A stretch of DNA of 64,000 nucleotides. It comes from Limnoglobus roseus (GTDB taxonomy: Bacteria; Planctomycetota; Planctomycetia; Gemmatales; Gemmataceae). Below are positions 48,812 to 58,411 of this stretch, one piece after another; the stretch's first letter is position 1; every line of letters starts with the position of its first letter. Where the stretch lies: positions 7,268,163-7,332,162 of the forward strand of contig NZ_CP042425.1 in assembly GCF_008254045.1 (NCBI RefSeq), read 5' to 3'. The notes under the pieces are model-generated. The model did not search any database. It had not been told where the DNA came from and saw only the letters and a list, made by a program, of their open reading frames with translations. The translations under genes were made by a program, and so were the position numbers.

Positions 48812-49477
48812 ATGAACGAGATGACCAACCCAACCTCCCCCGCCGCGGCGTGCGGCCGATTCGAAGTTGCAGTTCAGCGCGTGCTGGACGGCGACTTGCC
48901 CATCGACGCGCTGAGCGATCCTCACACCGAAAGCTGCCCGGCCTGTCGCGAAATGGCGGGGGCAACGGTCGCGCTCCTCACGGGTTTGAAGTCGTTACCG
49001 CCGGTTCTGCCGCCCGCGAACTTCGCGGACCGGGTCGTCCCGGCCGTCATCGCGGAACGCCGGCAGGCCGATTTTCGCCGGTCGGTCCGCATCGCGGTTG
49101 CGTCGTTGGCCGCTGCGGTAGTCGTGGCGTTCCTCGCGACGGAGGGGCGACAATCACCGCAGCCCGCAGTGGCTTCCCGCTCGCCGGACCCGGTTCGAAT
49201 CGCGCCGCCGTCGGTCACGAAATCGTTCGCGGAGGCGGGATCGGCCGTCGTGTCGCTGACGAAGCGGGCGACGGAAGAATCCCTCTCGCCGGCCCGAAAC
49301 TTGTTCGCCAGCCTCGACACGGTCCGGCCCACGCCGGCCGCCGTTCCCGTTCAAACCGATTTGCGGCCAACTTCCGCCTCGCCGGTCGAACCGATCACGA
49401 ACACGGCCAAGCGGGCGTTGAACCTGTTCATCCGCGACGTCGGTGGCTTCGCGTCGATTCCCCAACAGAAGTCTTAA
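48812..49477 (+). CDS. Anti-sigma factor (zinc-finger type, membrane-anchored)
   Basis: 221 residues. The N-terminus carries a ZAS-like His-x3-Cys-x2-Cys (HTESCPACREM), then one membrane helix (RIAVASLAAAVVVAFLATEG) and a Ser/Pro/Thr-rich extracytoplasmic tail. Located 7 bp after the ECF sigma gene, it should bind that sigma factor. Confidence 0.82.
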   Translation: MNEMTNPTSPAAACGRFEVAVQRVLDGDLPIDALSDPHTESCPACREMAGATVALLTGLKSLPPVLPPANFADRVVPAVIAERRQADFRRSVRIAVASLAAAVVVAFLATEGRQSPQPAVASRSPDPVRIAPPSVTKSFAEAGSAVVSLTKRATEESLSPARNLFASLDTVRPTPAAVPVQTDLRPTSASPVEPITNTAKRALNLFIRDVGGFASIPQQKS

Positions 49478-49495
49478 TCGGAGCAATCGACCGCC

Positions 49496-51202
49496 ATGCG
49501 AATGCTCGTGACCGCCGTGGTTCTGCTGGCCACCGCCCTTCCCCTCGTCGCCCAACCGACGGCCACGCCCCGCGACGAACTCTTGAGCCTCGTGCCCTCC
49601 GACACGGCCATCTGCCTGATCGTGCAGGGCGTTCGCGATCGGTCCCAGGCGGTCGCGGCCTCACCCTTGGCCGCGTGGGTCAGCCAGAAATACGGGACCG
49701 CACTCGGGGCCGCCCCCGAATTACAGAAGCTAAAGGACGTTGAGACGCTGTTCACGTCCTTCCTGGGCGTAACGCCGACCGACCTGCGAGACGACATCTT
49801 CGGTGACGCCATCGTCCTGACGTACAAGCCCGGCCCCGTCGGCAAGCCGGAGCAGGAGCAAGGGTGCGTGATGCTCAAGGCGCGCGACCCGGCGAAGCTC
49901 GCCAAACTCGTCGACCAGTTGAACAAGGTCCAGAACGCGACGAAGGAACTCACGGCCATCGTTCCGTTGAAGTACCGCGGCCAGGAGTACTTCAAGCGTG
50001 CGAAGTCGGACGACCGCAGCGAGTTCTACCTCTTGGACGACGGCCTCTTCGTGTTCGCCGCACAGGAGGCGTCGATTCACTCGGTGATCGATCAACGCCT
50101 CGCACCGAAAAACAACCCGCCGCCGATCGCGAAGTCGATCGAGCAACTGCGCGTGCAGGATGCCTTTATTCTCTGCTGGTTCAACCCGCGGAAGCTCGAC
50201 ACCGAGGTGAAGGCCCACATCGCCGCGGCCGGGTCGGCGAAGGAAAAGGCGGCCCGCCAACAGTTCGCGCAAATCTGGTCGGCCCTCGACAACATCGCAA
50301 TTTACCTCGACGCCAAGGCGGACCTCGAGTTCGGCGTCGCGGCCGCGTACCGTGCGGACGCCCTGCCCGGCGAACTGCGGTCGTTCCTGCAATCCCGACC
50401 GAAGTCGTCCGCGTTGTGGCAGGTCATCCCCGAGGACGCGCTGCTCGCCATTGCGGGGCGGGCGACGGGTCGTCAGATCATGGACGTGCTGCTCTCGTTC
50501 ACCCCGGCGGAAGACCGAGACGAGGTTCGCCAGGAGATCGAAAAGTCACTCGGCGCGGTCATCGGCCGGCAAAAGGTTCCCGACGTACTCCGCGGCATCG
50601 GTCCCGACTGGGGCGTGTGGGTGACACAACCGGGGACCGGCGGGTGGTGGCCCACCGTCACCCTCGCGGTGGGCGTAACCGATGATCCGGCGACGGTGCG
50701 GACCGCGGTCGAGAAGACGGTCGCCTTCTATTCGCAGTTTGCCCAGGTCGGCTACAACCGCGACCACGACGACCAGATCGAGTCGCAGACGGAACGACCC
50801 GTCGCGGGGCCGGAAGTCACGATCTTCTCGAACCCAAAACTCTTCTCCAACGGCTTCCTCCCCTGCTACGCTCTGTCAGAAGGGCACCTCATCGTCTCGT
50901 CGTCACCAAAGCAGGTCGCGGCCTTCCGTAAGCCCGGCGCGGTCAAGGTTCCCCCCGACGAAGCCGTGGTACTCCGCGTTTCCGGGGCCGCCCTTCAAGG
51001 CTATCTCGGCAAACACGGGAAGGAGATTGCCGAGTGGGCCGCAACTCAGCAGGATCGGCCGGTCGCCTCGGTTAACAGGGAAGTTACAACCCTCGCGGAA
51101 ATTTTGCACGTCCTCGACCGCGGCGAGTTAGTCCTTCGCGGCGACGGCCAGGTGCTTCGGTGTGGCGTGCGATTGAAGTTCATCCAGCCGTTGACAAAAT
51201 AG
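49496..51202 (+). CDS. Secreted protein of unknown function (568 aa)
   Basis: Signal peptide (MLVTAVVLLATALPLVAQ), then a large soluble protein with beta/alpha repeats (LLSLVPSDTAICLIVQGVRD, DIFGDAIVLTYKPGPVGKPE, YFKRAKSDDRSEFYLLDDGL) resembling DUF3352-type periplasmic proteins. It is 18 bp after the anti-sigma gene and is likely part of the same operon, perhaps a target or sensor of the sigma system. Function unknown. Confidence 0.78.
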   Translation: MRMLVTAVVLLATALPLVAQPTATPRDELLSLVPSDTAICLIVQGVRDRSQAVAASPLAAWVSQKYGTALGAAPELQKLKDVETLFTSFLGVTPTDLRDDIFGDAIVLTYKPGPVGKPEQEQGCVMLKARDPAKLAKLVDQLNKVQNATKELTAIVPLKYRGQEYFKRAKSDDRSEFYLLDDGLFVFAAQEASIHSVIDQRLAPKNNPPPIAKSIEQLRVQDAFILCWFNPRKLDTEVKAHIAAAGSAKEKAARQQFAQIWSALDNIAIYLDAKADLEFGVAAAYRADALPGELRSFLQSRPKSSALWQVIPEDALLAIAGRATGRQIMDVLLSFTPAEDRDEVRQEIEKSLGAVIGRQKVPDVLRGIGPDWGVWVTQPGTGGWWPTVTLAVGVTDDPATVRTAVEKTVAFYSQFAQVGYNRDHDDQIESQTERPVAGPEVTIFSNPKLFSNGFLPCYALSEGHLIVSSSPKQVAAFRKPGAVKVPPDEAVVLRVSGAALQGYLGKHGKEIAEWAATQQDRPVASVNREVTTLAEILHVLDRGELVLRGDGQVLRCGVRLKFIQPLTK

Positions 51203-51207
51203 GCCGG

Positions 51208-51648
51208 GTGCAACCCTCGCGAACCGACGTTCACCTCGCCCGATTACTCCGCCTGATCGGGGTCTGCCTTGTCGCGGCATTGCCCGCCATCCTGCTCCCC
51301 TACACTGTCATGAATGCCCTCCACCGCGACGCTCTCCATTTGGGAGAGTTACCCGATGTGGTGATCTTGCAGTACCTGAGCCGAACGGCTTCGCTGCTGT
51401 ACGCGATGCACGGGGCGATCCTCGTTTTCGTCTCGTTCGACGTGCGGCGATACCGACCGCTTATCGTAGTGCTGGGCTACCTGAACGGCTTTTACGGTCT
51501 GGTCGCGTTCACCGTCGACCTGGTCTTCGGCATGCCCCTCTGGTGGGCCGCGTGGGAAGGTCCGCTCATCATTCTGGCCGCCGTTCTCACCATCCGCCTC
51601 GCGAAGCGTGATGCCGCCGATTCTTCGGAATTGGCGCAAGTTTCCTAA
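51208..51648 (+). CDS. Small four-helix membrane protein
   Basis: 146 residues from GTG 51208, five bases after the previous stop. Helices: LLRLIGVCLVAALPAILLPY, SLLYAMHGAILVFVSFDV, VVLGYLNGFYGLVAFTVDLV, WEGPLIILAAVLTIRLA. No family recognised. It looks translationally coupled to the sigma operon. Confidence 0.72.
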   Translation: MQPSRTDVHLARLLRLIGVCLVAALPAILLPYTVMNALHRDALHLGELPDVVILQYLSRTASLLYAMHGAILVFVSFDVRRYRPLIVVLGYLNGFYGLVAFTVDLVFGMPLWWAAWEGPLIILAAVLTIRLAKRDAADSSELAQVS

Positions 51649-51752
51649 AGTTCCGAGTTAGAGAGTGCAAATCGCCTCGGTACAACCTGATATGCCAACG
51701 CCGGTCCGGGAAATGCGTTGAGAATGAAGGGAAGACTTCGGAGGGAACAACA

Positions 51753-52373
51753 ATGCGAAGCATCATCCTTGGTTTACTCGCGGTAGTCGGCCTCGCTTCG
51801 GCCACAAACAACACCTCAGCCCAGTATTACAGATCGAACGGTTACAACTACCAGTCCTATAGCAACGGTTATCAGCCGTACTCGGGCTACTACTATCCGC
51901 CGTCGGGGCTGACCAACTTCCCCAACGCCTACAACCCGTGGGCACGCTACCACAACAACAACTACAATCAGTACGCGGCCGCGGCCTACTTCAATTACAT
52001 GGTGCAGTACAACAATGCCACAATTTTTAACCCCAGCCTGTATCCGGGTTACGGGCTAAGCGATTACAGCTTTCAAAACTTCGGTTTCAACCAGTTCAAC
52101 GGCCTTGGTGTGAATAACTTCAATCAACCGGCCCTTCAGAAAGAAGTCGGCGGGTTCGTGGCAGTCGATCGTGCCACAGCTGTGAATCCGGTCAGCGGAA
52201 CCGTTCTGAAGCCCTACCGTGGGATCGCACTGACGCGGGAAGGGACTTTCTACCACGTTCCGGGCACCGGCTCGCTCACCGCGTGGGGCACTTTCCTACC
52301 CGGCAGTGGCGTGTACGTGAACCCGCTCACGGGTACGACCTACAACCCGACCACGGGTCTGATCGCCCGATAA
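51753..52373 (+). CDS. Secreted Tyr/Asn-rich low-complexity protein
   Basis: 206 residues with GGAGGG before ATG 51753. After a signal peptide (MRSIILGLLAVVGLASA) the mature protein is extraordinarily rich in Tyr and Asn in short motifs (YYRSNGYNYQSYSNGYQPYS, FNQFNGLGVNNFNQ) to ~residue 125. A more ordinary beta-like end follows (LTREGTFYHVPGTGSLTAWG, YVNPLTGTTYNPTTGL). The composition suggests an adhesive, matrix or cell-surface protein; this is inference. Confidence 0.82.
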   Translation: MRSIILGLLAVVGLASATNNTSAQYYRSNGYNYQSYSNGYQPYSGYYYPPSGLTNFPNAYNPWARYHNNNYNQYAAAAYFNYMVQYNNATIFNPSLYPGYGLSDYSFQNFGFNQFNGLGVNNFNQPALQKEVGGFVAVDRATAVNPVSGTVLKPYRGIALTREGTFYHVPGTGSLTAWGTFLPGSGVYVNPLTGTTYNPTTGLIAR

Positions 52374-52376
52374 AGG

Positions 52377-53402
52377 TCAGACGCTCCGCTGTTTCAAGAG
52401 TTGCTTGTTGAGAATCGGGTCGCGTTCTGTTACCAATCCCTCGCCCGTATCTCGCGTGAGATGGCGGGCGAACATTTCGAACTTCGCGTCCAAATCATCG
52501 GCGTGGTGTAGGATCAGCACCTCCGGGATCATCGGCAACCGCGGCGAACCCCACTCCGGCCGTGTCAGGTGCGCAAGAATCACGTGTTCCAACAACTGAA
52601 CTAGCTCGGCGTTAAGCCCTTCCACGCCCTTCGCGGCGTCGCGCACCAGATCGCGCGAAAGTTGAATGTGCCCGAACAGGTGGCCGGCGACCGTCGATTC
52701 TGGCGGCAACGTCGGCAGGGTGATGGTGTACTCGGCGACTCGCCCGATGTCGTGCAGTACCGCCCCCGCGACGACCAGATCACGGTTGAACGGCTTCAAA
52801 TCCGGAAACCGTTCGGCGTATTGGTCCGCGAGCCAGCAACAGTTCCGCGTGACGTTGAGAACGTGTTCCAGCCACCCGCCGGGGAACGGGTAGAAGTGTC
52901 GGGCCGTCGCCGGGAGCTTCTTCAGGGGCTCCGCGTGGGCATCCAACAGACCATCGATCAGCACCTTCAACGGCTCGTCTCGGATTTCCGCCTGCACGAG
53001 TGCCTTCAAGTCGGTGAACATTGCGTCCGAATCGAACCGGGACCGCTCGATGAACTCGGCCTCGTTCAACCCGTCTTCCTTGTCCGCGGTCGTGGACTCG
53101 CGAAGTCGCACCACCTCGATTTGTGGCCCGTACTTTTCGTGCTCCGCGAACACCCCACGGACCTTGTAGATCATCCCCGCGTGCCAGTTCTGCTCGCACT
53201 CCGTGTACAGCGGGGCATCGGCCCAAATCACGCAACTGACGGTCCGCCGATGGTCGCGGAAGCGGCACGAATAGAACGGCTTGCCGTCGCGGGTCGTGCC
53301 CTTCTTCTTCTCAACGAGTAGGGCAAAGAAGTCCGACGCCGGCGGGCCGACCGCAAGTTCGTGGAGTTTGGCGACCGGCGGCCGGGGCTTATCGCGGGCC
53401 AT
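52377..53402 (-). CDS. YhaM-like 3'-5' exoribonuclease (OB-fold plus HD)
   Basis: 341 residues. The N-terminal OB-fold (DFFALLVEKKKGTTRDGKPF, SCVIWADAPLYTECEQNWHA) is followed by an HD hydrolase domain (LEHVLNVTRNCCWLADQYAE, LVVAGAVLHDIGRVAEYTIT, PEVLILHHADDLDAKFEMF). Domain order and length match YhaM/CvfC-type nucleases. Confidence 0.88.
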   Translation of the reverse strand: MARDKPRPPVAKLHELAVGPPASDFFALLVEKKKGTTRDGKPFYSCRFRDHRRTVSCVIWADAPLYTECEQNWHAGMIYKVRGVFAEHEKYGPQIEVVRLRESTTADKEDGLNEAEFIERSRFDSDAMFTDLKALVQAEIRDEPLKVLIDGLLDAHAEPLKKLPATARHFYPFPGGWLEHVLNVTRNCCWLADQYAERFPDLKPFNRDLVVAGAVLHDIGRVAEYTITLPTLPPESTVAGHLFGHIQLSRDLVRDAAKGVEGLNAELVQLLEHVILAHLTRPEWGSPRLPMIPEVLILHHADDLDAKFEMFARHLTRDTGEGLVTERDPILNKQLLKQRSV

Positions 53403-53414
53403 GAGGGATTCGCC

Positions 53415-55115
53415 TTACGGGTTCGAGACTAAACCGTAGAGGAATGGCGGGTGGGCGAAATCCCACAGCCGCCACGGGTTCGCGTCGGCCGAGATCGGCA
53501 GCGCGTTCCACAGCCACGCATCATAGTACAGGCACGGAACGTGAATCGCGAATCCCAGCAGCCCGAGAACGGCCACGGCGATCCACCCTTCGCGGAGCGA
53601 CAGCAACCATCCGACGGGCCGAATCAGGAACAGGGCGAGGATCGGCACCACCTCGGCGATCAGCCGCGAGCCGTAGCAGAACCCGCCCCACCAGACCGGC
53701 CACGAGGCGATCAAGAGCAAGTGCAGCGCCACCAAGCCCAACGCGAACGGCGTCCACCCACGCGGCACGCCCGATTCTCCCGCCCGCGCCGCCGGCCAGA
53801 GCCGCAGAACCAAGAGGAGCAAACACGGCTGGAAGACGAACAGTCCTCGGGATGGGCAGACCAGCACGCCGAGCATGAACTCGCCGGGGAACCACTTTTC
53901 TTGCAGGAAGCCCATCGCGGGGCCGAACGGGTTGCGGTAGATCGACCAATACATCACGCCCCACGGCAGGTAGAACAGCACGGCCAACAACGGCAGCAAC
54001 AGCCCACGCCGCCAGTCGCGGGCGAGAACCCACAGCCCGAACGGGACCAGGAACGTGACCGCCGACGGCCGGCAGGCCAGAATCCACCCGCACGCCAGTG
54101 ATTGGAGGAGCAACCCCTTCCACCCCGGCCGGCTGGCCGTGCGGAACTCGACCAGCAGGGCCAACAGCATCCAGAAGACGATGCCACCCTGCTGCCAGAG
54201 GAGCATCCCGAGCGTGGACGAAAACACCGACCCGGTCGCGAGGAGCCACGTCACGGTGAACGCCCCGGTCAGCGAGCCGAAGTGCAGCGCGATCAGAAAG
54301 AACAGGGCCAGGGAGCAACCCGTCAGTATGGACGCGGTCAGTTTCTCGATTCGCAGGTGAAGGCTGTCGTCACGGATGTCCAGACCCAACGCCGACGCGC
54401 CGAGGACGCCCGGCCACGCGAACACTTCCATCCCCGCCGGGTAGGTCGAATAAACGCCCGGCCCGCCCGGCACTTCTCGCACGAAATACGGCCGCCCGGG
54501 GCCACACACGTCCCAGCGGTATAGCCCAGATGGGGGCACGTACGACGACAACTCGCGGCTGCCCGTCTGCGCCATCTGCACGACCGTCGGCACCACCGGC
54601 ATTGTGTCGCCGGTCCAGACGTGGATGGTCGAGTTCCAGTACAAGAACGCGCTCGGGAGTGTGATCGCGAAGAACGCAATGCCGAACGCTCGGCGGTCGT
54701 TCGGCGATTCCCGGAGCCTCGCTTGAATTCGCAGCAGCCCCGCGACGACGACGGAGGGCACAGACAGGAGGGCCGTTAGGCCGAGGCCGCTCAGCAGGGT
54801 GAACCGCCCGAGGCGGTGCGCGATGAGACTCGCGGTGTGGTTGCGAATCAGGTAGGCCGCGACGAACGCCAAGAGCAGTACGGACAGGCGGCGAATCGCC
54901 GTGCGGCGATCGATCGTGTTTGCAAACGCGGCCAGGAGGGTGAGGCCCGCCATCGCCGCGGGGCCGGTGGTACGGATGCGCCCCCACGCGGTCGCGGCAA
55001 AAATGCCGACCGCGGCCAGAAACAACACCCACTCGACGAGTTGTTGCCCCGAGTCCCGCCGCGGAGTCGGGGAGAGGCTGTTCCGCGGCGGTGAAGACAG
55101 TCGAAGACCAAACAT
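53415..55115 (-). CDS. Polytopic membrane protein, GT-C glycosyltransferase-like
   Basis: 566 residues from ATG 55115 (GAGGG five bases upstream). About ten membrane helices (LVEWVLFLAAVGIFAATAWG, LALFFLIALHFGSLTGAFTV, LGLVALHLLLIASWPVWWGG) with a long extracytoplasmic loop after helix ~4 (WNSTIHVWTGDTMPVVPT). Topology resembles lipid-linked-sugar GT-C enzymes, but no definite catalytic motif is visible. The 0.46-kb gap 55116-55579 shows no gene. Confidence 0.75.
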   Translation of the reverse strand: MFGLRLSSPPRNSLSPTPRRDSGQQLVEWVLFLAAVGIFAATAWGRIRTTGPAAMAGLTLLAAFANTIDRRTAIRRLSVLLLAFVAAYLIRNHTASLIAHRLGRFTLLSGLGLTALLSVPSVVVAGLLRIQARLRESPNDRRAFGIAFFAITLPSAFLYWNSTIHVWTGDTMPVVPTVVQMAQTGSRELSSYVPPSGLYRWDVCGPGRPYFVREVPGGPGVYSTYPAGMEVFAWPGVLGASALGLDIRDDSLHLRIEKLTASILTGCSLALFFLIALHFGSLTGAFTVTWLLATGSVFSSTLGMLLWQQGGIVFWMLLALLVEFRTASRPGWKGLLLQSLACGWILACRPSAVTFLVPFGLWVLARDWRRGLLLPLLAVLFYLPWGVMYWSIYRNPFGPAMGFLQEKWFPGEFMLGVLVCPSRGLFVFQPCLLLLVLRLWPAARAGESGVPRGWTPFALGLVALHLLLIASWPVWWGGFCYGSRLIAEVVPILALFLIRPVGWLLSLREGWIAVAVLGLLGFAIHVPCLYYDAWLWNALPISADANPWRLWDFAHPPFLYGLVSNP

Positions 55116-55579
55116 CGTCGCCCTCACATAGAGGGCTGCCACGATACCACCCGCGTCGGAAAGCCGTCAACGCGAGGATGACAAGGGCCGTCCAACACTG
55201 GCCACGGTCGCTTGACTTTCGTGGGAGCGTACGCCAGTTACAAGGGCGTCGAGGCGAGGGGTTTCGGGAACAGGATAGACCGAGAGTTCGGGGAATTGCT
55301 CCGCATCCGGCCCGTTGGTTTTACCCCTCGCGTCTCACCTCTTTCACCCTTCATCCGCCACCGCTCCCCCAGCGTTCGACCAGTTCTGTACCCGTTCTGC
55401 CACCGACTCGGCACACGGTGGCAGTATTCCACAGGCCATTCAGCGATTGTCGGCGGCGGAAACCGAACAGTGTCGCAATCGCACTTTTCGGAAACGTCCC
55501 CACCCGTTGACCCGGCGCAAAGAGGCGTGTAGGGTGGGACGGTGACGTTCGGTACTCGTAGGCAGGGAGATCTTTTCGC

Positions 55580-55936
55580 GTGGAAGTTCTACGTCGGCGT
55601 AAACGATGGGTGTGGTTTGCGGCCGGGTTCATCGTTGTCTTCGTCGCGCTGCTCGTGTTCTACCCGGTGATCGCCGTGCACCCATCGGGGCAGTCCGCGA
55701 CTCGCCAAAGCCTCTGGGCGTACTACACAAACGCACTGCTCCGCTTCTTCGGTCCGTCCAATCTGGGACCGGCCGGTAGTAACTCGGGTCGACTGTCGCG
55801 AATCGTGGTTGAGCATTTATCTCTGTCGGTCATTGGCGGGTGCGTCGCGGCTGGAATTGGATGGTGGCGGCGACGGCCTGCATCCCAGAAGACAGAACTG
55901 CCCGCGGGCTTGACGGTCGACCGCCGGGGCGAATGA
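55580..55936 (+). CDS. Small hypothetical membrane protein
   Basis: 118 residues from GTG 55580 (AGGGAGA upstream). Two hydrophobic segments (WVWFAAGFIVVFVALLVFYP and LSLSVIGGCVAAGIGWW) with a polar loop. Its stop overlaps the next ATG (ATGA), so the two are coupled. No family recognised. Confidence 0.55.
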   Translation: MEVLRRRKRWVWFAAGFIVVFVALLVFYPVIAVHPSGQSATRQSLWAYYTNALLRFFGPSNLGPAGSNSGRLSRIVVEHLSLSVIGGCVAAGIGWWRRRPASQKTELPAGLTVDRRGE

Positions 55937-56544
55937 GCCGATGGCGATATCCGTCGCTCGGTTCGGCGAGAGGGCTTCACTGGCAGCCGGTGCGGGAGTC
56001 GGGCATGACCGCTGATGTCGTCCAATCAAACTTCCCAGAAGGTGTCAGGCTACCCGACTGCTTGCGGGCCGTGTGTGACTACGTGGACGCTCACGGGTAT
56101 CCCCTCAGCGGTTGCTTCGAGATTTGCGATCGGGGCCGGAAGGACGCGGAAGGGTGGTTCCCAGGCGATCCGGCGACACGGCGTCAGGTTGCGATTTTCG
56201 GCCGGGGTTCGACGGGATCCGCATACGCTCTGTGGCTGGTCCCGAACGCAAACCCGGCTGAAGCACCGGTCGTCCTCTTCGGCTCCGAGGGGGAGTTTAT
56301 GGTGCTCGCGTCCAACGCATTTGAGTTCTGCCGGTTACTCGGACTGGGTTACGATGAGATCGAGTACGACGACCTTGCTGCACGTCCCGCAGAGTGGAAT
56401 GAGACGGCGGGACTTCGCAACTGGTTGGCAGAGCGGCTACGAATCGACTTCCCAGCAACCGGGGAAGAGATCGCAAGAACCGCGAGGGAGCGGCATACCG
56501 GTTTCAGCGGGTGGATGAGAGCGTGGCAAGCGGCGAACCTATAG
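55933..56544 (+). CDS. SUKH (SMI1/KNR4)-like protein
   Basis: About 203 residues from ATG 55933 overlapping the previous stop, or ~179 from ATG 56005. The C-terminal half has the SUKH flavour: VVLFGSEGEFMVLASNAFEF, CRLLGLGYDEIEYDDLA. SUKH proteins are often toxin-immunity proteins or part of large paralogue sets in Gemmataceae; no toxin gene is adjacent. Confidence 0.6.
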   Translation: MSRWRYPSLGSARGLHWQPVRESGMTADVVQSNFPEGVRLPDCLRAVCDYVDAHGYPLSGCFEICDRGRKDAEGWFPGDPATRRQVAIFGRGSTGSAYALWLVPNANPAEAPVVLFGSEGEFMVLASNAFEFCRLLGLGYDEIEYDDLAARPAEWNETAGLRNWLAERLRIDFPATGEEIARTARERHTGFSGWMRAWQAANL

Positions 56545-56797
56545 GATCGCGTAGACGCCAACCCTCTGCCCTTCACCCGCCCGTGCGGTCGGCAGGCCGC
56601 GGGACAAGTTGCGACTCAAGGGGACGGATCCCGCTGACCATCTTGCCCCTTAGTTTCGTCGGTCGTCATCGCCCGCCGCGGTGGGCGGTGCGGGAGGAAA
56701 TTCGCTCGGCCGCCGGTTCCTCTTGCACCGCCACGCCGGGCGGGTAAAACGCACACTCGCCCGCCACTCGATCGACTCGCAATCGCGGACGGAGTAC

Positions 56798-57004
56798 ATG
56801 ACGACCATCACCACCGGCGACCCGACCCCGTCCACGGCACGTGGCCGGAGGGTCCGGCAATGGCTTCAGTCCTGGGCCTGCGCGTTGTTGCACCGCCGCC
56901 AGTGGTACGCCCGGCACACGCTCGGGGGCACGTATTACGGGGAAGCCGGGGCGGAAGCGTGGCGATGCCGCAAGTGCGGCCGGAAGTGGAAGGGGGAAGG
57001 CTGA
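56798..57004 (+). CDS. Small hypothetical with half zinc ribbon
   Basis: 68 residues from ATG 56798 (CGGAG immediately upstream). The C-terminal CRKCGRKWKGEG carries one CxxC; TWCALLHRRQWYARH-like residues precede it. Only one Cys pair is present, so zinc binding would need a second ligand set. Role unknown. Confidence 0.5.
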   Translation: MTTITTGDPTPSTARGRRVRQWLQSWACALLHRRQWYARHTLGGTYYGEAGAEAWRCRKCGRKWKGEG

Positions 57005-57162
57005 GGATGGGTCGCGCCACCCCTCGGTGTTGTCGAGTGTGCCCCGTGACAGGGCGGGCAGCGCGGGTGGGCTTATAAGAGGGCGTCGGCCGCTCGAATC
57101 CCGTGGACCGACCCGCCCACGAGCGGTAGGATCGACCGTGACGGCGAGCGTCCCCCACGGAG

Positions 57163-57609
57163 ATGACCGTGCCTCACCCTGAACTCGAATTCTTCAACAG
57201 CCTGACCGGCAAACTGGAGATCGAACTCGACACGCCCGCCGAGCCGGTCGCGAATCTGTTGAACCTCCAAGCGTCGCCCGACGCCCGCATCGTCCGCCTG
57301 GAACTGAAGGCCGAGGTGTTCGACCGCGAGACGGACGAGTCTCGCCCTCTCACCCCGGCGGAACTGGACGGCGTGGCCTTCCGGGGCAGTTCGATCCTCC
57401 TGCAAAGTGAGGACGGCGAACCCGTGTCGCACGCCGCGCCGAACGGGTCGCACTTCACGGTTCGGGAACTGTTGCGGGCCGTCGAAGAGACCGAGCGGCA
57501 AACCCGCGGCGGATCGGAATGGCTCGGCGGTGTGGACGTTCATCACGTCTACTTCGAAGGCATCCACTCCGACGACGGCGACGTGTGGGAAGTCGATTGG
57601 GGGTCGTGA
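57163..57609 (+). CDS. Hypothetical acidic protein
   Basis: 148 residues, or 146 from GTG 57169, which has GGAG at better spacing. It begins HPELEFFNSLTGKLEIELDT and has an amphipathic helix (HFTVRELLRAVEETERQTRG) and an acidic C-terminus. It precedes a TIGR02996 gene by 4 bp and probably belongs with it. Not recognised. Confidence 0.55.
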   Translation: MTVPHPELEFFNSLTGKLEIELDTPAEPVANLLNLQASPDARIVRLELKAEVFDRETDESRPLTPAELDGVAFRGSSILLQSEDGEPVSHAAPNGSHFTVRELLRAVEETERQTRGGSEWLGGVDVHHVYFEGIHSDDGDVWEVDWGS

Positions 57610-57613
57610 GCGA

Positions 57614-58294
57614 ATGACCTCCACCCTCGCCGCCCTCCGCGATGCCGTCCTCCTACACCCCGCCGACGACGTGGTCCGAGGCGTGTACGCCGACGCCTGT
57701 CTCGAGTCCGGCGACCCGGCGACGATGGCCCAGGGCGAACTGATCCTCCTTCAACTCGCGCGGGCGGACGAAGAACGGCAGCGGAAGTTTATCGGTCTGT
57801 GGGCAAAGCCGTGGTTACCGGCCGGGGTGTCTCACCGCGTCCGCCTCTCGCACCAGCACAGCGACTGGTGGCGCGTCGGACCGGGCGTGGAAGTGGAGTT
57901 CGGCCGCGGGTTCGCGACGGGCATGCGGTTGACCGACCCGACCGACTCGGACTGGACCGAGGCGACCGTCGGCGTGGTCGCCGAGATGCACGCCAACTCC
58001 GTTGCCGCCCTATTCGCTGAGCATCCGCTGGAACGGGTCGTCATCGGCATCGGCGAAGGTGAGGAGTGGTGGATTGAACTGAGTTGGCCACACCGGATAC
58101 CCGAACAACAACAGTGGGGCCTCGTCAGTAGTCGCCGCGAGCGGGCCGGAATGGGCTGGTCCTCCTCCCGAGAATCGTTTTCCGCGAAACTGGACCGGGC
58201 CGTCAACGCCCGCATCCTCACCCTCGGCCAGCGCGTCCTGAACGTTCAACGCGGGAACCGGGGCCACCGCGAGTGGGGTGCTGGGATCATCTGA
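57614..58294 (+). CDS. TIGR02996 domain protein
   Basis: 226 residues from ATG 57614. The N-terminus matches the TIGR02996 repeat-companion domain common in Gemmataceae (LAALRDAVLLHPADDVVRGV, YADACLESGDP). The rest (ELILLQLARADEERQRKFIG, WWIELSWPHRIPEQQQWG) is typical of its variable regions. Function of the family is unknown. Confidence 0.72.
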   Translation: MTSTLAALRDAVLLHPADDVVRGVYADACLESGDPATMAQGELILLQLARADEERQRKFIGLWAKPWLPAGVSHRVRLSHQHSDWWRVGPGVEVEFGRGFATGMRLTDPTDSDWTEATVGVVAEMHANSVAALFAEHPLERVVIGIGEGEEWWIELSWPHRIPEQQQWGLVSSRRERAGMGWSSSRESFSAKLDRAVNARILTLGQRVLNVQRGNRGHREWGAGII

Positions 58295-58411
58295 CTCGCC
58301 TCCCGCACCACCCTTTTCGCAGTCACACCGTCGGTACGATCTTTTTACCACGTGCCGGACTTCGACGGCGCGGACATCGACACGAACCCCTCCCCGCCTG
58401 CGTCAACCATC

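Noticed and set aside
55238..55570. Several short overlapping frames on both strands between 55.2 and 55.6 kb
   Set aside because: None has a good start or plausible composition; treated as intergenic.
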